Shown here: one piece after another, positions 47,957 to 56,034 of the stretch
Layout: each line of letters opens with the position of its first letter
Numbering within the stretch: position 1 is the stretch's first letter
Assembly: GCA_021821945.1 (NCBI GenBank)
Contig: JAJZTF010000005.1
Coordinates: 1 to 60,350 of the forward strand
Direction of reading: 5' to 3'
Length of the DNA stretch: 60,350 bases
Origin: Pseudomonadota bacterium
GTDB lineage: Bacteria > Pseudomonadota > Gammaproteobacteria > Burkholderiales > Gallionellaceae
Notes under the pieces: model-generated
Told to the model about the DNA's origin: nothing
The model's database searches: none
Seen by the model: only the letters and a program-made list of their open reading frames with translations
Made by a program: the position numbers and the translations under genes

Positions 47957-48802
47957 GTGACTGGAACCTATGCCGGTGCAGAGATCGCCTTGCTGACCCG
48001 GCATGGCAAGCAGCGCGTGATCGCCCCGGCGCTGGAGGGCGCGCTGGGCTGCCGCGTTCGCCATGTCGACCACTACGACACCGACCTGCTCGGCACCTTC
48101 ACCCTGGAGACTCCTCGTTTTGGAACACAGCTTGAGGCGGCCAGAACAAAGGCACGCCTAGCGATGGAGCTTTCCGGCCTGCCGTTCGGTATGGGCAGTG
48201 AAGGGGCCTTCGTACCCGACCCCTTTGTCGGCATGGCCCAGTGGAACATCGAACTGATCGTGTTTATCGATTCTTTGCGCAATCTGGAAGTGACGGGAAT
48301 CGCGCAGCAGGGAGGCAATTTTCGCCATTTGCTTGCCAAAGAATGGACTGAGCTCGAATCTTTCGCGCGCGAAGCCGGTTTTCCCGGACAGCAGTTGGCG
48401 ATGCGCCCGCAAAATGAACGTGACCGGCGCATCCGCAAAGGGATTTGCGCTTGGCCGGAACTGAAAGCTGCCTGGACTTGGGCAGTGTCAGAAGCCGAAA
48501 ACGGCCTGGCCTTCGTCGAGACCGACGGCCGCGCCCACGCGAACCCCCAGCGCATGGCGAACATCGGTCGCGCGGCTGCGGACCTGGCATCACGGCTTGC
48601 CTCGCTTTGCCCTTCCTGCGGCATGCCGGGTTACTGGCAGGTCGACCATATATCCGGCTTACCCTGCGCAGACTGCGGTGCACCGACCAGGGAAACACGC
48701 GCCCTGGTTTATGGCTGCATGAAATGCAGGCATCGCCAGACGCAAATGCTGGAAGATCGCACCCATGCCGAACCGGCGCGCTGCGATTTTTGCAACCCCT
48801 GA
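47957..48802 (+). CDS. DUF6671-like protein with C-terminal zinc ribbon, in the dab1 operon
   Basis: 281 residues from GTG 47957, 22 bp after dabA1, preceded by AAGGAG. The N-terminal two thirds have no recognised fold; motifs include LGTFTLETPRFGTQ, GSEGAFVPDPF and an internal conserved RPQNE. The C-terminus holds four cysteine pairs (CPSCG, CADCG, CMKCR, CDFC), a double zinc-ribbon. The name DUF6671 is recalled from family features and needs a profile search. Its place suggests a link to inorganic-carbon metabolism, but no function is known to me. Confidence 0.75.
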   Translation: MTGTYAGAEIALLTRHGKQRVIAPALEGALGCRVRHVDHYDTDLLGTFTLETPRFGTQLEAARTKARLAMELSGLPFGMGSEGAFVPDPFVGMAQWNIELIVFIDSLRNLEVTGIAQQGGNFRHLLAKEWTELESFAREAGFPGQQLAMRPQNERDRRIRKGICAWPELKAAWTWAVSEAENGLAFVETDGRAHANPQRMANIGRAAADLASRLASLCPSCGMPGYWQVDHISGLPCADCGAPTRETRALVYGCMKCRHRQTQMLEDRTHAEPARCDFCNP

Positions 48803-49037
48803 TTTCGCCCTCACTGCCCTCATCAGCCTCATATACTCACATATCCGGATCCGCCTGTTCCCATTTCAAGAAGACGGTCTATCAGGCCCATTTATCGTTT
48901 TCATAAGAAATTACGATTGTTATTTATGGATTGCCCCCTTTAGGATTGTTCACTGCCCTCGCCCGGGCACATGAGAGCGCCAGCATAGGCGCGATTGGTA
49001 CCTCCATAAACCAGATTCACATAGGGACGTTGATCAA
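48803..49037. promoter_or_regulatory. Intergenic region before dab operon 2, with weak dyads
   Basis: 235 bp. TTTC-ATAA-GAAA (48899-48910) is a short dyad, and CATAA (48902-48906) faces TTATG (48924-48928) across 17 bp, resembling a loose CbbR-type operator. The two parts are weaker than the sites at 43750 and 55906. No gene is visible here. Confidence 0.35.
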
Positions 49038-50717
49038 GTGAACCAGCCTATTGCCCTGCTTTTGGCCACACCCTTGCTGTCAGCTCTGCTGATCCTGCTG
49101 CTGCCCAACCTGAAGCGGCATGGAATCGCGAGACTGAGCGTGGGATTGAGCGCACTGACATTTGCAATCGCCGTCATTTCGCTCGCGCTGTATATGTTCC
49201 ATCCCCACCCCCAGTGGCTATCGTCCGGCCTGGCCTGGGGCAGCCTCTATCTCGATCCCCTGACGAGCGTGATGACCATGGCGGTCACTGGCATCAGCCT
49301 GGTGGTGCATGTCTATTCGGTGCGCTACATGGCAGAAGAGCCCGGCTATGCCCGCTTCTACATATTGCTGGATTTGATGACGGCAACCATTTTGCTGATG
49401 GTGTCGGCAGGCGATCTCATCACGCTGCTCGTTGCATGGCATTTGATCGGCGTGCTGCTTTATTTTCTGCTTGGCCATGACCTTGTCCGCCCGACTGCCC
49501 AGCGTTATGCATTCTGGTCGCTTTTCACCTACCGATTGGGTGACCTTCCGCTGATCCTCGCTTCAGTGCTGCTGTATAAGGCCTATGGCACCTTTGCAAT
49601 CCCCACGCTGTTCGAGCGCATTGCCGAAAATCCTGATGTCCAGACCGTACTGGGATTGCCATTGACCTTCGCAGTGGCCATGCTGATAGCATTGAGTGCC
49701 TTTGCCCGATCCGCACAGTTCCCGCTGCACACCTGGCTGCCTTACACCATGGAAGGCCCTACGCCCGTCTCGGCACTGATGCATGCAGGCATCGTCAATG
49801 CCGGCGGCTTCATCATCAACCGCTTCGCGCCTGTGTTCGTACATGCAGGCCTGGTGCTGCATATCGTGTTCGCCGTGGGCATGGTCACCGCGATCATGGG
49901 CTCGGTGCTGATGCTGACCCAGAACGACATAAAAAAATCGCTGGGATATTCGACCATGGGGCAGATGGGCTTCATGTTCGTCGAGTGCGGAGTGGGCGCA
50001 TTCTCGCTTGCAATTTATCATCTGGTTGCGCATGGCCTCTTCAAGGGAACCTTGTTTCTCGATGCCGGCAGCATGATCGGCAATGCAAGAAAACAGGACG
50101 GGGTGCCGCACGACGACATATACACATTCGTGGTTGAACGCAAGCCTGTCGCCTCGCGCATGCCCTGGGTTGTCGCGGCGGCAGTGACGCTGGTGGTGCC
50201 CTTTCTGGTGCTCGGTGTGTCGAGATGGCTGGTCGCCGGCGATTTCATCGGCCAGCAGGGTGCCGTCATCCTGTTGTTTTTCGGCTGGGCTACCGGAGCA
50301 CAGTTGCTGTTTGCCACCTATCGCCTGCGCGCCGAAAATCCCTGGCGACTGATGGCGATGATCATTCTGTCCCTGATCATAGTAGTGTTCGGCTATACCG
50401 TCATCGAACACGCATTCAATCTCTTCATATACCCAGACGAATCGCTGCGTAACCGCATCTATGCCGCGGCGAGCATTCCGCTGGGCACGTTTGAAACGCT
50501 GGTGGCGATCCTCACTGCAGCCATCGTTCTGGGATGGATAGCAACCTACTACGCCACCGCCAATGGAAAGCAACAGAGTGGCAATACATCGGCTGCGCGA
50601 CTGGCAATTTACTCGCTGATCTCGCGCGAATTTTATGTCTCGGACGTTTATGCATGGCTGACACAAGGGATACTGGGACTATCGCAGCGCATGAACGTCT
50701 GGTTGAGGTGGGTGTGA
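49038..50717 (+). CDS. dabB: DAB complex membrane subunit, copy 2 (NuoL-like)
   Basis: 559 residues from GTG 49038. It is a NuoL-type antiporter subunit with about 14 helices. Signatures are ARSAQFPLHTWLPYTMEGP, HAGIVNAGGFIINRFAP and NDIKKSLGYSTMGQMGF. It is closer to typical NuoL than copy 1 in these blocks. The gene order is dabB2 - membrane protein - dabA2 - PII, with 1 bp before the next gene, so the operon is tight. Confidence 0.93.
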   Translation: MNQPIALLLATPLLSALLILLLPNLKRHGIARLSVGLSALTFAIAVISLALYMFHPHPQWLSSGLAWGSLYLDPLTSVMTMAVTGISLVVHVYSVRYMAEEPGYARFYILLDLMTATILLMVSAGDLITLLVAWHLIGVLLYFLLGHDLVRPTAQRYAFWSLFTYRLGDLPLILASVLLYKAYGTFAIPTLFERIAENPDVQTVLGLPLTFAVAMLIALSAFARSAQFPLHTWLPYTMEGPTPVSALMHAGIVNAGGFIINRFAPVFVHAGLVLHIVFAVGMVTAIMGSVLMLTQNDIKKSLGYSTMGQMGFMFVECGVGAFSLAIYHLVAHGLFKGTLFLDAGSMIGNARKQDGVPHDDIYTFVVERKPVASRMPWVVAAAVTLVVPFLVLGVSRWLVAGDFIGQQGAVILLFFGWATGAQLLFATYRLRAENPWRLMAMIILSLIIVVFGYTVIEHAFNLFIYPDESLRNRIYAAASIPLGTFETLVAILTAAIVLGWIATYYATANGKQQSGNTSAARLAIYSLISREFYVSDVYAWLTQGILGLSQRMNVWLRWV

Positions 50718-50718
50718 T

Positions 50719-51459
50719 ATGGCATTGACTCTTGCGGCTGCATTTTTTCTACCCCTGTTTCCATTGAGCATCGTGTTCAATGGCCTGCTGATGCGGCTCA
50801 GCAATCCCTACGCGCGCTTCGCGCTCGTCTTGCTCTGGCCGCAGATCGGGATTGCTGCGCTGTCCTTCACAAACCAGGCCATTCCGGAATACATGGTGAT
50901 CTGGGCGATCATCAGTTCCGGCCTGTATGCACTGCGCTTGTTGACCGTGCGGGATCTTGGGCTATGGGCGGGATTTCTCGCGTCTTCTTCGCTGGCGCTG
51001 ACCTGGGGACTGGCAGCCCACCATACGCCGGTCGAAATGCATCTTTTTGCGTTCTGGTTCAGCCTGCCCGCAGCACTTCTGACCCTCCTGGCCGGCTCTC
51101 TGTCCAGGCGCTTCGGCGCTGCCTATGCAGGCTTGTATGGAGGGCTCGCCAGCAGCATGCCGAGATTGTCCATCCTACTGGTGATCACGGCATTTGTCGC
51201 CATCGCCACACCGCCCTCGCCCGGATTTTTTGCAATGCTGAACTTGCTGCAGCGCCTGAGCCTGCTGGCCGCCATTGGCGTGCTGGCCATCTGGCTGCTG
51301 TGGAGCTGGGCCGCCACGAAATTGATGCAGGGCTTCGTGCTCGGAGCTGATCGCCGGCATGGCCTGCCGGATCTGGGAAGCGCAGCCATTCTGCTGTATA
51401 TGGGCGTGCTCTGTGTTTTCGTCGTCACGGGTCTTTACATCACAGGAGATGCATTATGA
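50719..51459 (+). CDS. Integral membrane protein between dabB2 and dabA2
   Basis: 246 residues with about seven hydrophobic helices. The late segment TPPSPGFFAMLNLLQRLSLL resembles the PP.xGFFAK helix of NuoN/MrpD antiporter subunits, so it may be a shortened antiporter-like subunit; this is inference. It starts 1 bp after dabB2 and overlaps dabA2 by 4 bp (ATGA), so it is translationally coupled to both. It is not part of the two-subunit DAB complex as described, and copy 1 has no equivalent. Confidence 0.85.
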   Translation: MALTLAAAFFLPLFPLSIVFNGLLMRLSNPYARFALVLLWPQIGIAALSFTNQAIPEYMVIWAIISSGLYALRLLTVRDLGLWAGFLASSSLALTWGLAAHHTPVEMHLFAFWFSLPAALLTLLAGSLSRRFGAAYAGLYGGLASSMPRLSILLVITAFVAIATPPSPGFFAMLNLLQRLSLLAAIGVLAIWLLWSWAATKLMQGFVLGADRRHGLPDLGSAAILLYMGVLCVFVVTGLYITGDAL

Positions 51460-54400
51460 AGTGCACATTGGGCACTCGACTGCGGATACGCGCCATGGTG
51501 CATGTGGCTGGCGAGCCGATCCCCAATTTCTGGCCAATGCGGACCTTCATTCATCACAACCCTTTGTATGGCCTCGAACACATGCCATTCCAGCAGGCGG
51601 TAGAGGAAGGTTCCCGGCTGTTCCATGCTGACGGCTACCTGCCCCGCGCCACCTATCAGGGCTATCTCGAGCAGGGAAAAATCGACATGGCCACGCTGAC
51701 CGCGCAGATCGGGCGGTTTCTTGCCGGCCAACCGGAAATCCCCGGAGTGGATCTGCAGGTTTTGCTGATGACGCTGGCGACCAAGATCCGCGAACCGCTC
51801 TCCATCCGGCCTACAATCGCCGATTCAAAGGACATGCACGCCGCGCTGAAAGGCAATGCCCTGACACCTGGAGCTTGGGACGACTGGCTCAAGGAAGGGC
51901 TGAAAGCGGACATTTCGCCGGCATGCCCCGTATACACCATCGTCGATGAGTTGTTCGGCACCGCAATCGGAACGAGCCTTGATGAGCTCGTGATAAAAAG
52001 CTGCCTGGATTTTTTTGACGAAGGCCAGTCGGTGTGGCAGATGCCGGGGCGCGAACAGGGCTTGTTTCGCGCCTGGAGCGCGCTCGCAGAGCGCAATCTG
52101 AGATTGTTCATACGCGGCCTGCACATCAAGAACATCCTGCGCGCCGATGACACGCCCGAAGGCATCATCAGCCACGTGCTGACCGAGCTTGGCGTTCCGG
52201 AAGATGCATGGCTCGACTACTTCACACGCGAACTCACCCGCCTTCATGGCTGGGCGGGTTTCATCCGCTGGCGCTCCAGCGCCAAGCATTACCACTGGAG
52301 CCGCAATTTTCCGGCAGGCATGGTCGACTACCTCGCGATCCGCCTGGTGCTTGGCCTGGCACTATTGCGGGAGCATGCGCAGAGCAAGGGGACGCCTGCC
52401 AGCGTCGCCGAACTCATGCGGTTCATTGAAGAGCGCCCGGCAGAAACCTATCTGCGCCGGGAGTTTCACGGGGGCCGCGTTTTGCCTGTCCTGGCAGTTG
52501 AAGTAGAAAAAGCCATTTGCAGCGGCCGCGAATCGCGCATATCGCGCCTGCTGCCGATTTATCTGGAAAAAAAGCGCGAACAGGAAGCGAAACACCTGGG
52601 TACAGGATTGCGGGCGCTGGCCTCGCAGGCCGGCATGCTGAAGCCGATCGAGGAACTCGGGGAAATCGAGTTTCACCAGCTCACCGGGATACTGACGCGC
52701 TTCGAAAATGAAGAAGGCCAGATGTGGCTCAACGCACAGGAAACCCATTACATGCGCCGTTTGCTCAACGGCCTTGATCTTGCCAGCCCCGCGCCCCGCG
52801 ATAAACGCCCGTTTGCACAGGTGATGTTCTGCATCGACGTGCGTTCAGAGCGCATCCGCCGCCATCTGGAAAAGGTGGGCGACTACCAGACCTATGGAAT
52901 AGCCGGATTCTTCGGCATCCCTGTGGGTTTCATCGGCATGGACAAGGGCAGCGAAACCCAGCTTTGCCCTGTCGTGGTGAGCCCGAAAAATCTGGTGCTG
53001 GAACTCGACATAGCGCGCAATCCGGACGATCAGGCATTGGCTTCCGTGCTCGAGCAGGTGTTCCACGAACTGAAGGCGTCCATACTGTCACCCTTCATCA
53101 CTGTGGAAGCGATTGGCATGCTGTTTGGTCTTGACATGTTCGGCAAGAGCTTCGCACCGCTCGCCTATAACCGCTGGCGGCAACACCTGCACCCGGAAAG
53201 ACTGGACAGCCGGCTGCTGCTGGACAAGCTTTCGCGCGAAGATGCGGACTCCATCATCCGCTCGCTGCAACGCGCGATGATCGTGAAGGCCATCAGCCGC
53301 GATCTTGGAATCGAGCGGGAGGCGGTCACGGACGAAATGATCCGAGAGCTGCGCGAGACCGCATTGGGCAACCATGAAGGTCCAACCGCTTTTGCTAATC
53401 AGTTCAAACTCGACACCCGGACCGAACAAAACTTCCTGGAGCGCCTGCGGGGCGTCTATCGCATCAACAGCGGCTATACGCAGATTCAACTGGAGCGGCT
53501 TGGGCGGATCGGCTTTACACTGGACGAGCAGGTGCATTTCGTCAGTCAGGCGCTGCGATCCATCGGCCTCACCAGCAATTTCTCGCGCTTCGTCCTTTTG
53601 GCAGGACATGGCAGCACATCTGAAAACAATCCCTATGAATCCGCTCTCGATTGCGGCGCCTGCGGCGGCAACCACGGCATCGTCAATGCGCGTGTGCTTG
53701 CCCAGATCGCGAACAAGCCTTCGGTGCGCGAGCGCCTGCGCGCGCAAGGCATCGAGATAGCGAATGACACCTGGTTCGTCCCGGCGTTTCACAACACCAC
53801 GACCGATGAAGTCAAGCTGCACGATCTGAGCCTGCTGCCGCCCAGCCATCTTGTCTATCTGGAACGCCTGAACAATGGACTGAGGGCGGCTTCCCGTCTA
53901 TGCGCAGCCGAACGCATGGCCACGCTGCAAGAATCTGCGCATGCCGAAAATCCCGCCCAAGCCTACCGCCATGCGCAGCGCAATGCCATGGACTGGTCCC
54001 AGGTCAGGCCGGAATGGGGATTGTCGCGCAATGCCGCATTTCTGATCGGCCGGCGCCATCTCACCGAACAGCTCGATCTCGATGGCCGGGTGTTTTTGCA
54101 TTCCTACGATTACCGATGCGATCCCAAGGCGCGTCTTCTTGAAAACATTCTGACCGGCCCCCTGGTGGTAGGCCAGTGGATCAGCATGGAGCATTATTTT
54201 TCTGCTGTCGACAACGAACATTACGGCAGCGGCAGCAAGGTGTATCACAACGTCGCCGGATTGTTCGGGGTGATGACAGGCAACCTGAGCGACTTGAGGA
54301 CCGGCCTGCCAGCCCAGACAGTCTTGAAAAATGGCGAACCCTACCACGAACCCATGCGCCTTCTGACCGTGATCGAGGCGCCGCTCGAGCACGCAAGACA

Positions 54401-54566
54401 AGCCGTCGAAGGCGTGGTCAAAGTCAGGAATCTGGTGCATAACGGCTGGGTGCGCATGGCCATTGCCGATCCGGTCACCGGTGCATTTTATGTTTTTGAA
54501 GAGGGCGCATGGCAGCTGCGGCATGCGCATGAGAAAGAGCTACTAGAGAAGGAAATCGCCGCATGA
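51456..54566 (+). CDS. dabA: DAB complex catalytic subunit, copy 2 (DUF2309)
   Basis: 1036 residues, about 215 longer than copy 1. The zinc ligands are Cys459 and Asp461 in FCIDVRSERIRR, His718 in LLAGHGSTSENN and Cys733 in LDCGACGG, with the same 15-residue spacing. N-terminal FHHNPLYGLEHMPFQQAV is the DUF2309 signature. The extra length lies both before the first Cys (122 residues) and between the two ligand pairs. The end overlaps the PII gene by 4 bp. Confidence 0.95.
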   Translation: MKCTLGTRLRIRAMVHVAGEPIPNFWPMRTFIHHNPLYGLEHMPFQQAVEEGSRLFHADGYLPRATYQGYLEQGKIDMATLTAQIGRFLAGQPEIPGVDLQVLLMTLATKIREPLSIRPTIADSKDMHAALKGNALTPGAWDDWLKEGLKADISPACPVYTIVDELFGTAIGTSLDELVIKSCLDFFDEGQSVWQMPGREQGLFRAWSALAERNLRLFIRGLHIKNILRADDTPEGIISHVLTELGVPEDAWLDYFTRELTRLHGWAGFIRWRSSAKHYHWSRNFPAGMVDYLAIRLVLGLALLREHAQSKGTPASVAELMRFIEERPAETYLRREFHGGRVLPVLAVEVEKAICSGRESRISRLLPIYLEKKREQEAKHLGTGLRALASQAGMLKPIEELGEIEFHQLTGILTRFENEEGQMWLNAQETHYMRRLLNGLDLASPAPRDKRPFAQVMFCIDVRSERIRRHLEKVGDYQTYGIAGFFGIPVGFIGMDKGSETQLCPVVVSPKNLVLELDIARNPDDQALASVLEQVFHELKASILSPFITVEAIGMLFGLDMFGKSFAPLAYNRWRQHLHPERLDSRLLLDKLSREDADSIIRSLQRAMIVKAISRDLGIEREAVTDEMIRELRETALGNHEGPTAFANQFKLDTRTEQNFLERLRGVYRINSGYTQIQLERLGRIGFTLDEQVHFVSQALRSIGLTSNFSRFVLLAGHGSTSENNPYESALDCGACGGNHGIVNARVLAQIANKPSVRERLRAQGIEIANDTWFVPAFHNTTTDEVKLHDLSLLPPSHLVYLERLNNGLRAASRLCAAERMATLQESAHAENPAQAYRHAQRNAMDWSQVRPEWGLSRNAAFLIGRRHLTEQLDLDGRVFLHSYDYRCDPKARLLENILTGPLVVGQWISMEHYFSAVDNEHYGSGSKVYHNVAGLFGVMTGNLSDLRTGLPAQTVLKNGEPYHEPMRLLTVIEAPLEHARQAVEGVVKVRNLVHNGWVRMAIADPVTGAFYVFEEGAWQLRHAHEKELLEKEIAA

Positions 54567-54889
54567 AAAATCTGAAGATGAATCCCCTCAAGAAACTTGA
54601 AATCATTCTTGAAGGCGCTCACCAGGAGTTCGCAACCGACCTGCTCGACATGGCCGGCGTGACCGGTTACACCATCGTCGGGAACCTTTCCGGAAAAGGG
54701 CGTCACGGCTTCCATGAAGGACACCTGATGTTCAATGAGGATGCCGTTCTGATCATGATCATCGTCGCCGTCCCGGCGGAGCTCGTTGAACCCATCCTTG
54801 AAGGCTTCGCGCCTTTCTTCAACAAGCATACCGGCGTCGTGTTCATTTCGGACATACAGGTGACGCGCCTGGTGAAGTTTACCGGTTGA
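54563..54889 (+). CDS. PII-superfamily signalling protein in the DAB operon
   Basis: 108 residues with the ferredoxin-like PII pattern KLEIILEGAHQEFATDLLDM and GVTGYTIVGNLSGKGRHG, then HTGVVFISDIQVTRL. The region equivalent to the T-loop is short and has no uridylylated Tyr in the classical context. It starts in an ATGA overlap with dabA2. Carbon-linked PII relatives (CPII) bind ADP and bicarbonate, so a feedback role on DAB2 is plausible. That ligand is inference. Confidence 0.87.
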   Translation: MKNLKMNPLKKLEIILEGAHQEFATDLLDMAGVTGYTIVGNLSGKGRHGFHEGHLMFNEDAVLIMIIVAVPAELVEPILEGFAPFFNKHTGVVFISDIQVTRLVKFTG

Positions 54890-54911
54890 CGGTTTCTTGG
54901 GAAACTTCCGC

Positions 54912-55862
54912 TCAAGATCGCCTGGCATTGCGGCCTGAGCGCGCTGCCGGCCTGGGTTCCGGCAAGGAGGCGATCTGGTCTGCCTCGCTCAATACGAAAT
55001 CGTGAAAAGCTTGCGCAATCGGCGATAGGCGCTTGCTATGCCGGTGGACCAGATACCACTCCTTCATGATCGGGAATCCGTCCACGTTCAGGATAGCCAC
55101 GCGGTTAAGTGCAAGCTCAAACTCCAGCGTATGCATCGACACGATGCCGAGCCCCAGGCCTGCCATCACAGCATGCTTGATCGCCTCGTTGCGGCTCATC
55201 TCCATCGAGGCATTGAGCTTGAGATTGCGCTCCTCGAAGAAGCTTTCCACCGCATCCCTCGTGCCAGACCCCTTCTCCCGCAGAATGAAGTTCTCTTCGA
55301 CCAGCTGCTCCAATGTAACCGTGCCTGCCTTTGCCAGCGGATGGCTGGATGAGGCGATGATCACGAGCGGGTTTTGCATGAAACTCTGGAATTTCAAGTC
55401 GGCATCTTCGGGAGGTCTGCCCATGATGACCATGTCAGGGATATTGTCCTGCAACTGCTGGACGATCTCCTCGCGGTTGACAACCTCCAGATGCACTTGC
55501 GTTCCCGGATGACGTTTGACGAATTCGGCCAAAAGGTACGGTGCGAAATATTTGCAGGTGCTGGTGACGGTCAGCGCAAGCATCCCCCGCCTGACCCCCT
55601 TCATTTCATCGACAACCGACTCTATATCCCGGAACTGCTGGATGATTGAACGGCTGAATGCATAGACCTCCTTGCCTGCCTCGGTAAGGAATATCTTCTT
55701 GCCCATCTGCTCGAACAAGGGCATTCCAACCACGTCTTCGAGCTGCTTGATCTGCGTGGAAACGGCAGGCTGAGTCAAATACATCTCCTCGGCAGCCCGC
55801 GTAAAGCTTGAGTTGCGCGCAACAGCCTCAAACAGTCTCAATTGACGGAATGTCACATTCAT
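54912..55862 (-). CDS. LysR-family regulator, CbbR-like, divergent from the cso operon
   Basis: 316 residues. HTH: FRQLRLFEAVARNSSFTRAA, LTQPAVSTQIKQLED; effector domain about 90-300. It shares many blocks with the regulator at 42797-43705, with identical GSGTR and NPLVI motifs, so the two are paralogues. Divergent orientation and dyads in the 172-bp gap point to control of csoS2 and downstream genes. It ends convergent with the PII gene. Confidence 0.9.
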   Translation of the reverse strand: MNVTFRQLRLFEAVARNSSFTRAAEEMYLTQPAVSTQIKQLEDVVGMPLFEQMGKKIFLTEAGKEVYAFSRSIIQQFRDIESVVDEMKGVRRGMLALTVTSTCKYFAPYLLAEFVKRHPGTQVHLEVVNREEIVQQLQDNIPDMVIMGRPPEDADLKFQSFMQNPLVIIASSSHPLAKAGTVTLEQLVEENFILREKGSGTRDAVESFFEERNLKLNASMEMSRNEAIKHAVMAGLGLGIVSMHTLEFELALNRVAILNVDGFPIMKEWYLVHRHSKRLSPIAQAFHDFVLSEADQIASLPEPRPAARSGRNARRS

Positions 55863-55905
55863 GCCTCTCTCCTGGAAACAAGCAGCGATTTGAACACATA
55901 CATAG

Positions 55906-55932
55906 TTATATATGATAACGATAATAATTATT
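55906..55932. promoter_or_regulatory. CbbR-type dyads upstream of csoS2
   Basis: TTA-TATATGA-TAA (55906-55918) fits the LysR T-N11-A rule and the TNA-N7-TNA core. The perfect palindrome AATAATTATT (55923-55932) follows at once and runs into AATTATTCATT, identical to the site before dabB1. The whole gap is very AT-rich (55895-55970), as for an activator-dependent promoter. Confidence 0.5.
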
Positions 55933-56034
55933 CATTTTTAATTATATTTTCTATCTGTATATTTATGAACCGGGAAGCTTCAAAAAAGTGAGGCATCCGA
56001 CAACCACTAACCGCTGACGCAAAGGAGAACATTC

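Noticed and set aside
54892..54905. GTTTC-TTGG-GAAAC hairpin between the PII gene and the LysR gene as a bidirectional terminator.
   Set aside because: Only a 5-bp A/T-containing stem with no T-run on either strand.
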